This document shows, in pieces, positions 53,893 to 62,382 of a DNA stretch of 64,000 nucleotides; positions within the stretch are counted from its first letter, which is position 1; every line of letters starts with the position of its first letter. The notes below the pieces were generated by a model that saw only the letters and a program-made list of their open reading frames with translations, searched no databases and had not been told where the DNA came from. Both the position numbers and the translations under genes were made by a program. This DNA is from Polaribacter filamentus (lineage in GTDB: Bacteria > Bacteroidota > Bacteroidia > Flavobacteriales > Flavobacteriaceae). Location: contig NZ_MQUA01000013.1 of the NCBI RefSeq assembly GCF_002943715.1, positions 2,225,001 to 2,289,000 of the forward strand, read 5' to 3'.

Positions 53893-53918
53893 AAATCCTA
53901 CTATTTCTAGTAGGATTT
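53893..53918. terminator. Perfect 11-bp hairpin left of the tRNA remnant
   Basis: AAATCCTACTA-TTTC-TAGTAGGATTT. It lies just beyond the partial tRNA 3' end at 53925-53941, in the position of a tRNA terminator. Confidence 0.7.
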
Positions 53919-53924
53919 ACTTTG

Positions 53925-53941
53925 GTGGGCAATGAGGGATT
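53925..53941. repeat. Duplicated tRNA-Val 3' end (att-like site)
   Basis: GTGGGCAATGAGGGATT is identical to 54093-54109, the 3' end of tRNA-Val plus one flanking base. The similarity ends after 17 bp. This fits an attachment-site duplication left by an integrative element. Confidence 0.65.
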
Positions 53942-54057
53942 GCAGATCCCATATCGAAACCGCTACTGCAAATACAATCCTCATGAGCTATGCTCCTGTT
54001 GTCTTTTTTATTTTAAAAAAATGATAAAGCGAGCTTCTCATTTTCTTTAAAACAAAA

Positions 54058-54083
54058 AATCCTGATGAAAATTCATCAGGATT
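54058..54083 (-). terminator. Terminator hairpin after tRNA-Val
   Basis: AATCCTGATGAA-AA-TTCATCAGGATT, a perfect 12-bp stem followed on the minus strand by a T-rich stretch. It lies 10 bp beyond the 3' end of the tRNA gene. Confidence 0.75.
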
Positions 54084-54093
54084 GTGATTGATG

Positions 54094-54168
54094 TGGGCAA
54101 TGAGGGATTCGAACCCCCGACCCTCTCGGTGTAAACGAGATGCTCTGAACCAACTGAGCTAATTGCCC
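54094..54168 (-). tRNA. tRNA-Val (anticodon UAC)
   Basis: The 75-nt gene on the minus strand starts GGGCAATTAGCTCAGTTGG, has an anticodon stem-loop CTCG-TTTACAC-CGAG with anticodon TAC, a T-arm GGGGGTTCGAATCCC, and an acceptor stem GGGCAAT/ATTGCCC with discriminator A. CCA is not encoded. The 3' 16 nt are repeated at 53925-53941. Confidence 0.93.
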
Positions 54169-54227
54169 TTAGCGGTGGCAAATATACTACACATTTTGAC
54201 TTTACCAAAATAAAAATGAAATTTTAT

Positions 54228-55436
54228 TTAAATTATTTCTGCAACCACAAATGTACTTCCTCCAATATAAATGGTATCTTCTTGATTTGCATTTAGTAAA
54301 GCATTTTTATATGCTTTTTTTACGGATAAATATTTTTTTCCAACTAAATTAAAATCAGCTGCTTTTTCTTGTAAAACTACTTCCGACAGACCTCTTGGGA
54401 TGTTTGGTTTGCAAAAATAATAGCGTGCTTCCGTCGGAAACATCGGTAAAATGTCTTCTAATTTTTTATCTGAAACAACGCCTAGTACAATATGTAACTT
54501 TTTAGTTTTTTCTTTTTTCAGCTGATTTAGCACAATTTTTAAACCTTCTGCGTTGTGTGCCGTATCACAAATAACTTTTGGCTGCTCTTGCAAAATCTGC
54601 CATCTTCCTTTTAAATTGGTGTTTTTTACCACAAATAACAATCCATCAGAAATGTGTTTTTGAGTAATTGTAAATCCTTTTAAAAGCCGAATAGCCGCAA
54701 CGGCCGTTTTTGTGTTTGATTTTTGATAATCGCCCAACAAATCTGAGGTATACTCCTGTTGATCATCCGAAGCAAAATAAATTTCTGCAGTACAGTCTTT
54801 TGTCTTCTTTAAAAAGACACTTTTAACTTCAGATTGCTGTTCGCCGATGACTACCGGAATATTATTTTTTATAATTCCCGCTTTTTCAAAAGCGATCTCA
54901 GGCAATGTTTCTCCTAAAAACTGTGTGTGATCTAAACCTATATTTGTGATGACAGAAACTTCTGGGGTAATGATGTTCGTGGAATCTAATCTACCTCCTA
55001 AACCCACTTCTATAATGGCGATATCTACTTTTTCCTGCGCAAAATAATCAAAAGCCAAACCGACCGTCATTTCAAAAAAAGATAATTTTTGACTTTCTAA
55101 AAAATCTTTATGCGTGTTTATAAATGATTTGACCTTCCGTTTCGGAATTTCAACACCATTAATTCTGATTCTCTCTGTAAAATTCTTTAAATGTGGCGAA
55201 GTATACAAACCAACTTTATAGCCCGCTTCTTGTAAAATAGAGGCCAACATATGCGAAGTAGAACCTTTTCCGTTTGTGCCCCCAACATGAATGGATTTAA
55301 ATTTTCGCTCCGGAAAATTAAGTTCTTTTGAAAAGGCTAAAATATTGGTTACATCTTTTTTGAATGCCGCTTTACCTTCTCTTTGAAACATTGGTAACTG
55401 TGCAAACATCCAATCTAACGTTTGTTGATATGTCAT
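54228..55436 (-). CDS. folC: Bifunctional folylpolyglutamate synthase/dihydrofolate synthase
   Basis: From the ATG at 55434-55436 the product has 402 residues and starts MTYQQTLDWMFAQLPMFQRE; the longer frame start is a TTG. It has the Mur-ligase-type P-loop HVGGTNGKGSTSHML, then GLYTSPHLKNFTERIRING, VEVGLGGRLDSTN-like IIEVGLGGRLDSTN, NIGLDHTQFLG and CDTAHNAEG, all classic FolC motifs. It adds glutamate to dihydropteroate and folates in the cytoplasm. It marks the return to ordinary chromosome after the integrase and tRNA. Confidence 0.93.
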   Translation of the reverse strand: MTYQQTLDWMFAQLPMFQREGKAAFKKDVTNILAFSKELNFPERKFKSIHVGGTNGKGSTSHMLASILQEAGYKVGLYTSPHLKNFTERIRINGVEIPKRKVKSFINTHKDFLESQKLSFFEMTVGLAFDYFAQEKVDIAIIEVGLGGRLDSTNIITPEVSVITNIGLDHTQFLGETLPEIAFEKAGIIKNNIPVVIGEQQSEVKSVFLKKTKDCTAEIYFASDDQQEYTSDLLGDYQKSNTKTAVAAIRLLKGFTITQKHISDGLLFVVKNTNLKGRWQILQEQPKVICDTAHNAEGLKIVLNQLKKEKTKKLHIVLGVVSDKKLEDILPMFPTEARYYFCKPNIPRGLSEVVLQEKAADFNLVGKKYLSVKKAYKNALLNANQEDTIYIGGSTFVVAEII

Positions 55437-55552
55437 AAAATTCAATATGTAACTTAACGATATTCCTTATTTTAGTGAAATAATTAATTTAATATATTAT
55501 TCAATTACCTATAAATTGATAGCAAAAAAATATTTATAAAATTTCCTTCAAT

Positions 55553-55606
55553 CTAATCCTGTTCAAGTTCTTTTTCTTTTAAATTGAAAACATTGTATTG
55601 ATTTCT
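55553..55606 (-). pseudogene. 3' remnant of a ugd gene
   Basis: The minus strand reads RNQYNVFNLKEKELEQD and a stop at 55553-55555. This matches GRNQYNVFDL near the C terminus of the intact Ugd at 33378-34703. Only 17 codons are recognisable. It lies downstream of a TagD-like gene, as ugd pieces do at 20.0 and 35.0 kb. Confidence 0.6.
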
Positions 55607-55974
55607 TTACAAGCGGGGAAACAACATTCATTACTTTCAGTCCTTAAAAGTTAGGATTCAACATTGTTTAAATCTTGTTATTTAAAATTAAAATAAGTTT
55701 TATTTTCTAACTTTTATTATAAAACTCGTTCCCGATAGCATTTCTTTTGGATTATAGACTTTGGTCTTCTATCATTTCCTATACCCTTATTTGAATACGC
55801 AGCTTATCCCATTTTAAATCGCAGTAACTATTTTTAGTTTGAAAGTAAAGCACCCTAAAGCAAAATTTTCACAACTTAAGTTATCTATAAATTAAAGTTA
55901 ACGGCGATTTCATCTTTTCTACGACGCAACATCGTTCTTGCGCATCCGAAGAACTAATAAAAGAAATAGACTAT
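55607..55974. other. Gene-free AT-rich stretch
   Basis: No open frame, repeat or structured element was recognised between the ugd remnant and the TagD-like gene. It may be decayed remains of the rest of the ugd copy. Confidence 0.4.
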
Positions 55975-56406
55975 CTATTTTACTTTATTTTTTAAATTCT
56001 CTTTTTCTTGTACGTATCTTCTTAAGCCACTGCTAGAAAAACGGTGTTCTCTTTTATTAAAGTACAACTCAATGCCTTTTTCTTCACAATATTTTCTTCC
56101 TGAAAATGGTTTGCTTGCATATTCATCGCCAATAATCCGTACATCAATTTTAAAAGAACGTAAAATATCTTCTAAATCTTGCTCTGTAGCATAAGGAACA
56201 ACTTCATCTACAAATTTACATCCCTTTAATTGAATGTAGCGCTCTACGACAGATTGAACGGGTGTATTTTTTTCTGGTCTGTCTATTGTTGGATCTGTTT
56301 GCAAACCACAAATTAAATAATCGCATTGAAGTTTTGCATCTTCTAACATGGTAATGTGACCCGCATGTAGCAAATCAAACGAACTAAAAGTGATACCAAT
56401 CTTCAT
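55975..56406 (-). CDS. TagD-like cytidylyltransferase, paralogue 3
   Basis: The 143-residue protein has GITFSSFDLLHAGH at the N terminus and [11 protein letters not shown] near the C terminus, with [20 protein letters not shown] between. It is a close paralogue of the protein at 35207-35614 and, like it, lies 4 bp after a second cytidylyltransferase-type gene. The pair at this site looks intact, while the other copy is damaged. Likely makes a CDP-activated alcohol or sugar; substrate unknown. Confidence 0.83.
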   Translation of the reverse strand: MKIGITFSSFDLLHAGHITMLEDAKLQCDYLICGLQTDPTIDRPEKNTPVQSVVERYIQLKGCKFVDEVVPYATEQDLEDILRSFKIDVRIIGDEYASKPFSGRKYCEEKGIELYFNKREHRFSSSGLRRYVQEKENLKNKVK

Positions 56407-56410
56407 AAAT

Positions 56411-56836
56411 TTATTGTTTATTTAATAACCAAGAGGAGGATTGAATTTTATCTCCTAGACCATCTATTAATTGAATTTTTAACTCTTTACAGGTTGGTGC
56501 TTCCGGAATTGAATTGTTATTTTGGTCGCCACCATTTGCAAATCCTAAATCATACGTTTGTCCGAAGTTTTCATAAATAAAACGAATGGATTCACACACC
56601 GTTCTATCTTTGTCAATAGAAATAAAAGCTTTATCAACCGCTTTTATATTCTGAACAATAAACAACCTTTCCTCCTCTTTTTGAAATTCTTTAGAACCTT
56701 TTAATGCTCTCTGAAAATCGCTATTTACAATTACGAACAAGGCATCGGCTAAAGCCTTTGCGTTATTAAAGTATTCTAAATGTCCTTTATGTATGGGGTT
56801 GAAATACCCTGAGACTATAATTGCCTTTTTTTTCAT
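56411..56836 (-). CDS. Cytidylyltransferase-like protein, intact paralogue
   Basis: From the ATG at 56834-56836 the product has 141 residues and starts MKKKAIIVSGYFNPIHKGHL, with a complete HKGH nucleotide-binding site. DKDRTVCESIRFIYENFGQT and LGFANGGDQNNNSIPE follow, and the end is SSSWLLNKQ. It is paralogous to the frameshifted gene at 35617-36041. GGDQNN resembles the motif of nucleotidyltransferases related to phosphopantetheine and glycerol-phosphate enzymes. Its partner gene follows 4 bp later. Confidence 0.8.
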   Translation of the reverse strand: MKKKAIIVSGYFNPIHKGHLEYFNNAKALADALFVIVNSDFQRALKGSKEFQKEEERLFIVQNIKAVDKAFISIDKDRTVCESIRFIYENFGQTYDLGFANGGDQNNNSIPEAPTCKELKIQLIDGLGDKIQSSSWLLNKQ

Positions 56837-57381
56837 TCGTTGTTTTTTCAAATATAAATTTAAATAGTTAACAAAAAAATATTCTTTTTAAAAAACGCTA
56901 TAATTCCAAGCGATTGCAAGAATAATTTTAGCAAAATTTTCTAGAAATACACACATCTGTGATTTCTAGCTTAACCCGTTGTACATTTTGCGAAATTAGA
57001 TCCTTTCAAGCGAATTTTACGAGTGAAACTTGCCTAAAGAACAGTAATTTTAGTTGCTAAATCATTAGTGTCTGATTAAAAATATATTTAATTTGATTAT
57101 CTCTCTTAAAATAAGGGATTCGACGAATTTTTTATATGACACCTTTCTTTTTTTAACTAATTTCATCAAGATAAAGCAGCTAATTTTATGTTAAGTTACA
57201 CCTGTCTGTAGGCTAGTTAGCATCAAGTCTTAGTTCTAAAAACGCAGCAATCGTTTGCCTTTTATCGCACAACACTATTTTAAATAGATTTTCGATACAA
57301 TTGCGCCCAAAAGCGTGATGACGCTAACTAAACTTGTAACTTAAAATGTAAAACGGGTTCGTTTATTTTAAAAGTAAGCAG
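56837..57381. other. Gene-free stretch between cytidylyltransferase and TonB genes
   Basis: No gene was recognised in 545 bp. A TAACCCGTTGTACATT word at about 56975-56993 resembles TAACCCGTTGTGCATT next to the IS30 fragment (about 39843), and may be an old insertion-sequence end. A hairpin-like TAGAAATAC..GTGATTTCTA pair lies at about 56940-56968. Confidence 0.35.
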
Positions 57382-58206
57382 CTATTTCGTTAACGTAAAT
57401 TTATAAATAATAGTACCTGTTTGATTTGCCGGCGCTTTTTGATCTGCATTCCAAGTAGTTCTCAACGCTGCTTCTCTGGCTGGCTTCAATAAGCAAGGAG
57501 CGGTATTTGTAGAGCCTTTTTCGCCCGCTTTCGCACTAATTACTTTTCCGTTTTTATCAACAGTAATTCTTACCACTACAATTCCCTCTTCTTGGCAATC
57601 TGGCTGTTCTATTGGTTTTGATAGTGCTATTCTTCCTAAAAGGTTGTAATTACCTCCAGAACCCGTGCCTTCATTTCCATAGTATTTATTAGAATTCGGA
57701 TCACCATTTTCATTTCCTTTTACCCCTTCTTTTTTATCATCTCCTTCTCCCTTTGGATTACCGTCAGAAGAATTACCATTTAACAAACTATTTAAAGCGT
57801 CTGTAGTTTCTTTAGAGGGTTTTGGTTTTGGGGTTTCTTTTGGCGCTTCCTTTTTAACCACTTCTTTTACGGGTACTTTCTTCACTTCCTTTTTCTCAAC
57901 TATCGTAATTTCTTTGGAGGTATCATCCGTAAGAACCTCTTCTTTAATACCCTCATTCGGCGCTACTTTTAACTCTTCTACAACTTCTTCTTTTTCGACA
58001 ACTTCGGGAGTTAATGCTTTTTTAGCGTTTTCTATTGGCTCCCCACTTCCAACATCTGAATCTCCAAAATTTATTGCCAAACCGTATTCCTCTGGCGGGT
58101 CTAAATATTTTAGTCCATAATTAAAAATAGCAAACAACATCAGCAACAATATAATTGCTGTGATAGCTGCTGATTTTCGTTTGTGTTTTGTGTCTAAAAC
58201 TGTCAT
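57382..58206 (-). CDS. TonB-family energy transducer
   Basis: The 274-residue protein has one N-terminal membrane helix (SAAITAIILLLMLFAIFNYG), a long Pro/Lys/Glu-rich spacer (EVVKKEAPKETPKPKP), a Gly/Asn-rich stretch and a C-terminal TonB-like domain (QEEGIVVVRITVDKNGKVIS, AREAALRTTWNAD, TGTIIYKFTL). TonB proteins carry inner-membrane energy to outer-membrane receptors. It is the third gene of an exbB-exbD-tonB set read from right to left. It may serve, among others, the receptor at 47721. Confidence 0.85.
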   Translation of the reverse strand: MTVLDTKHKRKSAAITAIILLLMLFAIFNYGLKYLDPPEEYGLAINFGDSDVGSGEPIENAKKALTPEVVEKEEVVEELKVAPNEGIKEEVLTDDTSKEITIVEKKEVKKVPVKEVVKKEAPKETPKPKPSKETTDALNSLLNGNSSDGNPKGEGDDKKEGVKGNENGDPNSNKYYGNEGTGSGGNYNLLGRIALSKPIEQPDCQEEGIVVVRITVDKNGKVISAKAGEKGSTNTAPCLLKPAREAALRTTWNADQKAPANQTGTIIYKFTLTK

Positions 58207-58264
58207 ATTTATACTTCATCGTAAAAGGTTGAGAAGCTGAAACGAGTTCAGCTTGACCTAAAGG

Positions 58265-58657
58265 TCATTTCCCTTTTACAGCTAAAATCATTTTTAACTT
58301 ATTCTTGTTTGCAATGTCAATTACTTCCATCACATTTTTATAAGGCGCATCTTTATCTCCCCTAATTACAATCGTTTTCTTTTTATCTGCCCCTACGCTT
58401 CTTAAAATTTCACTTTCTAAATCGGATGCACTTACTTCCGTTTTATCAATAAAAAAAAGTGATTCGCTTGTAATAGACACTGCGACAGAAGTATTGTTTT
58501 CTGTTTTTCCGCCAGCTTTTGGTAAAAAAACATCAATAGCACTTACCGTGACTAAAGTTGATGTGAGCATGAAAAAGATCAACAACAAAAAGACAATATC
58601 AGTCATCGATGACATGTTAAATGTTGGATCTACTTTATTTCTTCCTCTTAAATTCAT
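58265..58657 (-). CDS. exbD: ExbD/TolR-family proton-channel subunit
   Basis: The 130-residue protein starts with a cytoplasmic NLRGRNKVDPTFNMSSMTD, then one membrane helix (IVFLLLIFFMLTSTLV) preceded by the conserved Asp of the MTDIVFLLLIFF motif. A periplasmic domain ends in KMILAVKGK. It works with ExbB to drive TonB. It lies between the exbB and tonB genes with gaps of 75 and 58 bp. Confidence 0.9.
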   Translation of the reverse strand: MNLRGRNKVDPTFNMSSMTDIVFLLLIFFMLTSTLVTVSAIDVFLPKAGGKTENNTSVAVSITSESLFFIDKTEVSASDLESEILRSVGADKKKTIVIRGDKDAPYKNVMEVIDIANKNKLKMILAVKGK

Positions 58658-58732
58658 ACTTGCTATTCAATGTTTAAAATTCAACGTTTAAAGTTCAACG
58701 TTCTAGACCTTGAACACAGCACCTTAAACCTT

Positions 58733-59422
58733 TTAAACGGGTTCGTTTAATAAATCTAAAAACTCAACCGATTTTGCTTCCATCTGATACACTATTTTAT
58801 TAGTTCTTACCACCAGATGATTGTACGTAATATATGCAATAATACCTACAATTAAACCAGCAACTGTCGTTGTCATTGCGGTATACAATCCGTCAGAAAG
58901 TAATTTAATATCAATTTGGCCACCAGCATTTGCGATTGCATGTATAGCAACAATCATCCCAATTACCGTTCCTAAAAAACCAATCATTGGCGCAACTCCT
59001 GCAATGGTTGCCAATACACTTACATTTTTTTCGAGTTGATATACCTCTAATTTCCCCGCTGTTTCAATAGCCGTATTAATATCATCTAAAGGTTTCCCTA
59101 TTCTCGAAATTCCTTTCCCAATTAATCTTGCGGTAGGTGTGTCTGTGCTTTTACACAACGCATTCGCTGATTCTAATTTGCCATTAGAAACATAATCTTT
59201 AATCTGATTCATAAAATTCTTATCGACTTTTGATGCTGATTTAATAGCAAAAAACCGTTCGAAATAAATATATAAAGCCAGTGCCAATAACACTAAAAGG
59301 ATGGCAATTATAATTTGCCCCCCTAAACCACCATCTACAATTAAATTATAAATAGAAAGTGTTTTTTCTTCTTGAACAGCTTGTTCTAACAACCCTGTAT
59401 TTTCTTGATAAAATGATATCAT
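58733..59422 (-). CDS. exbB: ExbB/TolQ/MotA-family proton-channel subunit
   Basis: The 229-residue protein has three membrane segments: IIIAILLVLLALALYIYFER near 36-55, LATIAGVAPMIGFLGTVIGM near 137-156, and TTTVAGLIVGIIAYITYNHL near 185-204. GFLGTVIGMI is the family motif. ExbB and ExbD form the proton channel that energises TonB. It is the first gene of the three. The 58658-58732 gap contains short repeats of AAAGTTCAACGTT-like words. Confidence 0.9.
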   Translation of the reverse strand: MISFYQENTGLLEQAVQEEKTLSIYNLIVDGGLGGQIIIAILLVLLALALYIYFERFFAIKSASKVDKNFMNQIKDYVSNGKLESANALCKSTDTPTARLIGKGISRIGKPLDDINTAIETAGKLEVYQLEKNVSVLATIAGVAPMIGFLGTVIGMIVAIHAIANAGGQIDIKLLSDGLYTAMTTTVAGLIVGIIAYITYNHLVVRTNKIVYQMEAKSVEFLDLLNEPV

Positions 59423-59564
59423 GCAACTATTTTTTAAATTCTGTATTTATAACGGCTAATCTATTTTTAAATTGTTTAAACAAGAAAGAATTAGCATTTC
59501 TTTTATCAAAAAAAATGCCATTCTGAATTGTACAAAATAACATTTTTGTTTTCTAAATTGTAGC

Positions 59565-60965
59565 TTAAAAAAGGGTTCTTGTAACCATAAATGCTGCGGA
59601 ACCGACTAAAAATCCAATCAAGGCCAACCAAGATATCTTCTTTAAATACCAGAAAAAATCTATTTTTTCCATTCCCATTGCTACCACTCCTGCTGCAGAA
59701 CCAATAATTAACATAGAACCTCCTGTACCTGCAGAGAAGGCAATAAAATGCCATAATTCATTATCCAATCCTTCAGAAAACATTCCTAAACTAGCTGCCA
59801 CTAAAGGCACATTATCGATAACTGCAGAGCCCACACCTAGCAACATAATTACTAAATCTGAAACTCCTTCGTGATGCAATTCTGTTCCCATCATTGGTAT
59901 TGTTTCTTTTAAAGTAGATGCAAAGTTGAATAAAATTCCCAAAGACTCTAACGCAGCAACTGCCATTAAAATTCCTAAGAAAAATAAAATACTTGGCATT
60001 TCTATTTTCGACAAGGATGCATGAACTGGACTGTGATGCGCACCTAAAGCGTGCTCATCTGCTTGATCACCATCAATACTTGAGATTGAAAATTTAGATT
60101 TACTAAAAATTTCGGCAAAAGTAGCAACAATCGCTAAAGACAACATCATACCCACATAAGGTGGTAAATGTGTAAATGTTTTAAAAATAGGCACAAATAC
60201 AATAGCACCTAAACCTAAATATAACATTTTTGCACTGTGAGGACTTTTTGCTTTTTCTTCTTCATCTTCCGTATCAATTTCACCTTTAAAAGCGGGTAAA
60301 AACGAGGCAATAAATGTAGGCACGACCATACAAAATAAAGATGGTATTAATAAATATTCTATTAATTTTAAAGTACTTACTTTTTTACCAATCCAAAGCA
60401 TTGTTGTGGTTACATCTCCAATTGGCGACCATGCACCACCAGCATTGGCTGCAATAATAATTAAACCTGCAAACCAAATTCTTTCATCTCTATTTTTAAC
60501 AACTTTTTGTAATATTGAAATCAATACAATTGTGGCAGTAAGGTTGTCTATAATTGCTGATAAAATAAAGGCTAATATGGCAAAAATCCAAAGAATATTT
60601 TTCTTCTTTTTGGTCTTTACGAAATTTTTAATGGTAGAGAATCCATCAAAGTAATCAATAATTTCTACAATAGTCATCGCTCCTAAAAGGAATACTAATA
60701 TTTCTGCAGTTTTTCCTAAATGATGCAATAAAGTCTCTTCAACCAAATACATTTTTTCTTCATGCATTAGAGATCCAAAATTTTCCACTAAACTATGCGA
60801 ACTAGAGTCAAACCATTCCGTAAAATTATCAACTCCTAGCGCTACTATAGCCCAACAAACTGCCATCATAATTAAGGCGGGAATTAATTTATCTAATTTT
60901 AAATTGTGCTCTAAAGTAATGGCTAAATACCCCATTACAAATACAATAATAATTACTGACTCCAT
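59565..60965 (-). CDS. nhaD: Na+/H+ antiporter NhaD
   Basis: The 466-residue membrane protein has about twelve to thirteen segments and the features of the NhaD branch of ion transporters: ILSAIIDNLTATIVLISIL near 135-153, IIAANAGGAWSPIGDVTTTM, VGSAVIDNVPLVAASLGMF and FSAGTGGSMLIIGSAAGVVA. It exports sodium in exchange for protons, common in marine bacteria. A His-rich insert (DEHALGAHHSPVHASL, about 303-318) is on a loop. It follows the glutamate-dehydrogenase gene by 18 bp. Confidence 0.9.
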   Translation of the reverse strand: MESVIIIVFVMGYLAITLEHNLKLDKLIPALIMMAVCWAIVALGVDNFTEWFDSSSHSLVENFGSLMHEEKMYLVEETLLHHLGKTAEILVFLLGAMTIVEIIDYFDGFSTIKNFVKTKKKKNILWIFAILAFILSAIIDNLTATIVLISILQKVVKNRDERIWFAGLIIIAANAGGAWSPIGDVTTTMLWIGKKVSTLKLIEYLLIPSLFCMVVPTFIASFLPAFKGEIDTEDEEEKAKSPHSAKMLYLGLGAIVFVPIFKTFTHLPPYVGMMLSLAIVATFAEIFSKSKFSISSIDGDQADEHALGAHHSPVHASLSKIEMPSILFFLGILMAVAALESLGILFNFASTLKETIPMMGTELHHEGVSDLVIMLLGVGSAVIDNVPLVAASLGMFSEGLDNELWHFIAFSAGTGGSMLIIGSAAGVVAMGMEKIDFFWYLKKISWLALIGFLVGSAAFMVTRTLF

Positions 60966-60983
60966 ACTTCTTTACTATTTAAT

Positions 60984-62210
60984 TTATACCAATTCTTTTA
61001 GCGCAATCTCAAACGCCGTCTCACTTATTCTTGTTTTTGAAGCACTTTTAGCAAAAGTTCTTTGCAAAGCTCTTTTTATTGTATTTGATGTATCGTCAAA
61101 AATCGCTTCGTCTGTCATTTTAACTTTTCTTTCCATAAAATAAGCAAACACCCTTGCCATTCCGCAATTGGAAATAAAATCCGGAATTAAACTCACTTTT
61201 TTATCGGTATCTTCCATAATTGATCCAAAGAAAATTTCTTTATCCGCAAAAGGAACATTTGCCCCGCAAGAAATAACTTCTAATCCTGCGTGAATCATTT
61301 GATCTATTTGCTCTTGTTTTATCAATCTTGACGCAGCACATGGCGCAAAAATCTCACAAGGTAAAGACCAAATTCGCTCATTAATCTCCTTAAAAGGAAT
61401 CATATTTTCCGCGACTAAAGTATTACCATTTTTGTTTAAAAACAATTCTTTTATTTCTTCAAAAGAAAAACCTTTTTCATTAATTACACCACCATCTCTA
61501 TCAATAATTCCCACAACTTTAGCACCCATTTGTGCTAAATAATACGCTGCGGCAGAACCTACATTTCCAAATCCTTGTACAATGGCTCTTTTACCAACAA
61601 CAGTGCCTCCATAAATATCGTAATAATGACGTGCAGCTTCTGCAACACCAAACCCAGTAATCATGTCTGCAACTGTAAATTTTCTAGCAATTGACGGCGT
61701 TAAGTTTGTGTCTTCTAAAGCCTTTATTACACCATGTCTTAATTGACCAATTCTATTAATTTTATCTGCTTCGGTTGGTTTAAAATGACCGTTAAAAACG
61801 CCTTCTTGAGGATGCCAAACACCACTTTCTTCGGTAATGGGGATTACTTCATGAATTTCATCCACATTTAAATCGCCACCTGTTCCGTAATAATTTTTTA
61901 ATAACGGGGCAACTGCTTTATACCAACGCTCTAAAACTCCCTTTTTTCTTGGATCATGAGGGTTGAAGTTAATTCCAGATTTTGCACCACCAATTGCAGG
62001 GCCCGAAACGGTAAACTTTACTTCCATTGTTTTAGCTAGCGATAAAACTTCATTCATATCCAAACCTTCTCTCATTCGTGTTCCACCACCTGCAGCACCG
62101 CCTCTTAAAGAGTTTATCACGGTCCAACCTTCTGCTTCTGTTTCAGGATCTTTCCAATTAAAGATTATTTCTGGTTGTTTATTTTCGTATATTTTTAATA
62201 ATTCTTTCAT
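60984..62210 (-). CDS. Glu/Leu/Phe/Val dehydrogenase family protein
   Basis: The 408-residue NAD(P)-dependent amino-acid dehydrogenase has the catalytic SGPAIGGAKSGINFNP (Lys), GTGGDLNVDEIHEVIP, the Rossmann motif VQGFGNVGSAAAYYLAQMG and CAASRLI near the C-terminal hinge. It deaminates glutamate or a branched-chain amino acid to the 2-oxo acid. The length and motifs fit the glutamate-dehydrogenase group seen in Bacteroidetes, but specificity is not certain. A TATTTTTG -7 box lies 40 bp upstream on the coding strand. Confidence 0.87.
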   Translation of the reverse strand: MKELLKIYENKQPEIIFNWKDPETEAEGWTVINSLRGGAAGGGTRMREGLDMNEVLSLAKTMEVKFTVSGPAIGGAKSGINFNPHDPRKKGVLERWYKAVAPLLKNYYGTGGDLNVDEIHEVIPITEESGVWHPQEGVFNGHFKPTEADKINRIGQLRHGVIKALEDTNLTPSIARKFTVADMITGFGVAEAARHYYDIYGGTVVGKRAIVQGFGNVGSAAAYYLAQMGAKVVGIIDRDGGVINEKGFSFEEIKELFLNKNGNTLVAENMIPFKEINERIWSLPCEIFAPCAASRLIKQEQIDQMIHAGLEVISCGANVPFADKEIFFGSIMEDTDKKVSLIPDFISNCGMARVFAYFMERKVKMTDEAIFDDTSNTIKRALQRTFAKSASKTRISETAFEIALKELV

Positions 62211-62242
62211 CTTACTGTTTTAAATAATTTAACTTTTGCCCT

Positions 62243-62250
62243 CAAAAATA
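62243..62250 (-). promoter_or_regulatory. Candidate -7 box for the dehydrogenase gene
   Basis: TATTTTTG on the minus strand matches TAnnTTTG, 33 bp upstream of the ATG. No TTG was found at the -33 position. Confidence 0.4.
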
Positions 62251-62382
62251 CTTCTATTTTGTGTAAAAATCCCCTGCTGGGGAAAAGCTAAAGTTGATTC
62301 ATATTAAAAGATTTTAGATTTATAATTATTGTTAAGTCATACAAACTTACCATAAAAAAAATGATTGCTCAACTATTTTTAT

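Noticed and set aside
53925..53991. A second tRNA gene
   Set aside because: Only the last 16 nt of tRNA-Val are repeated; no anticodon or D arm can be formed.
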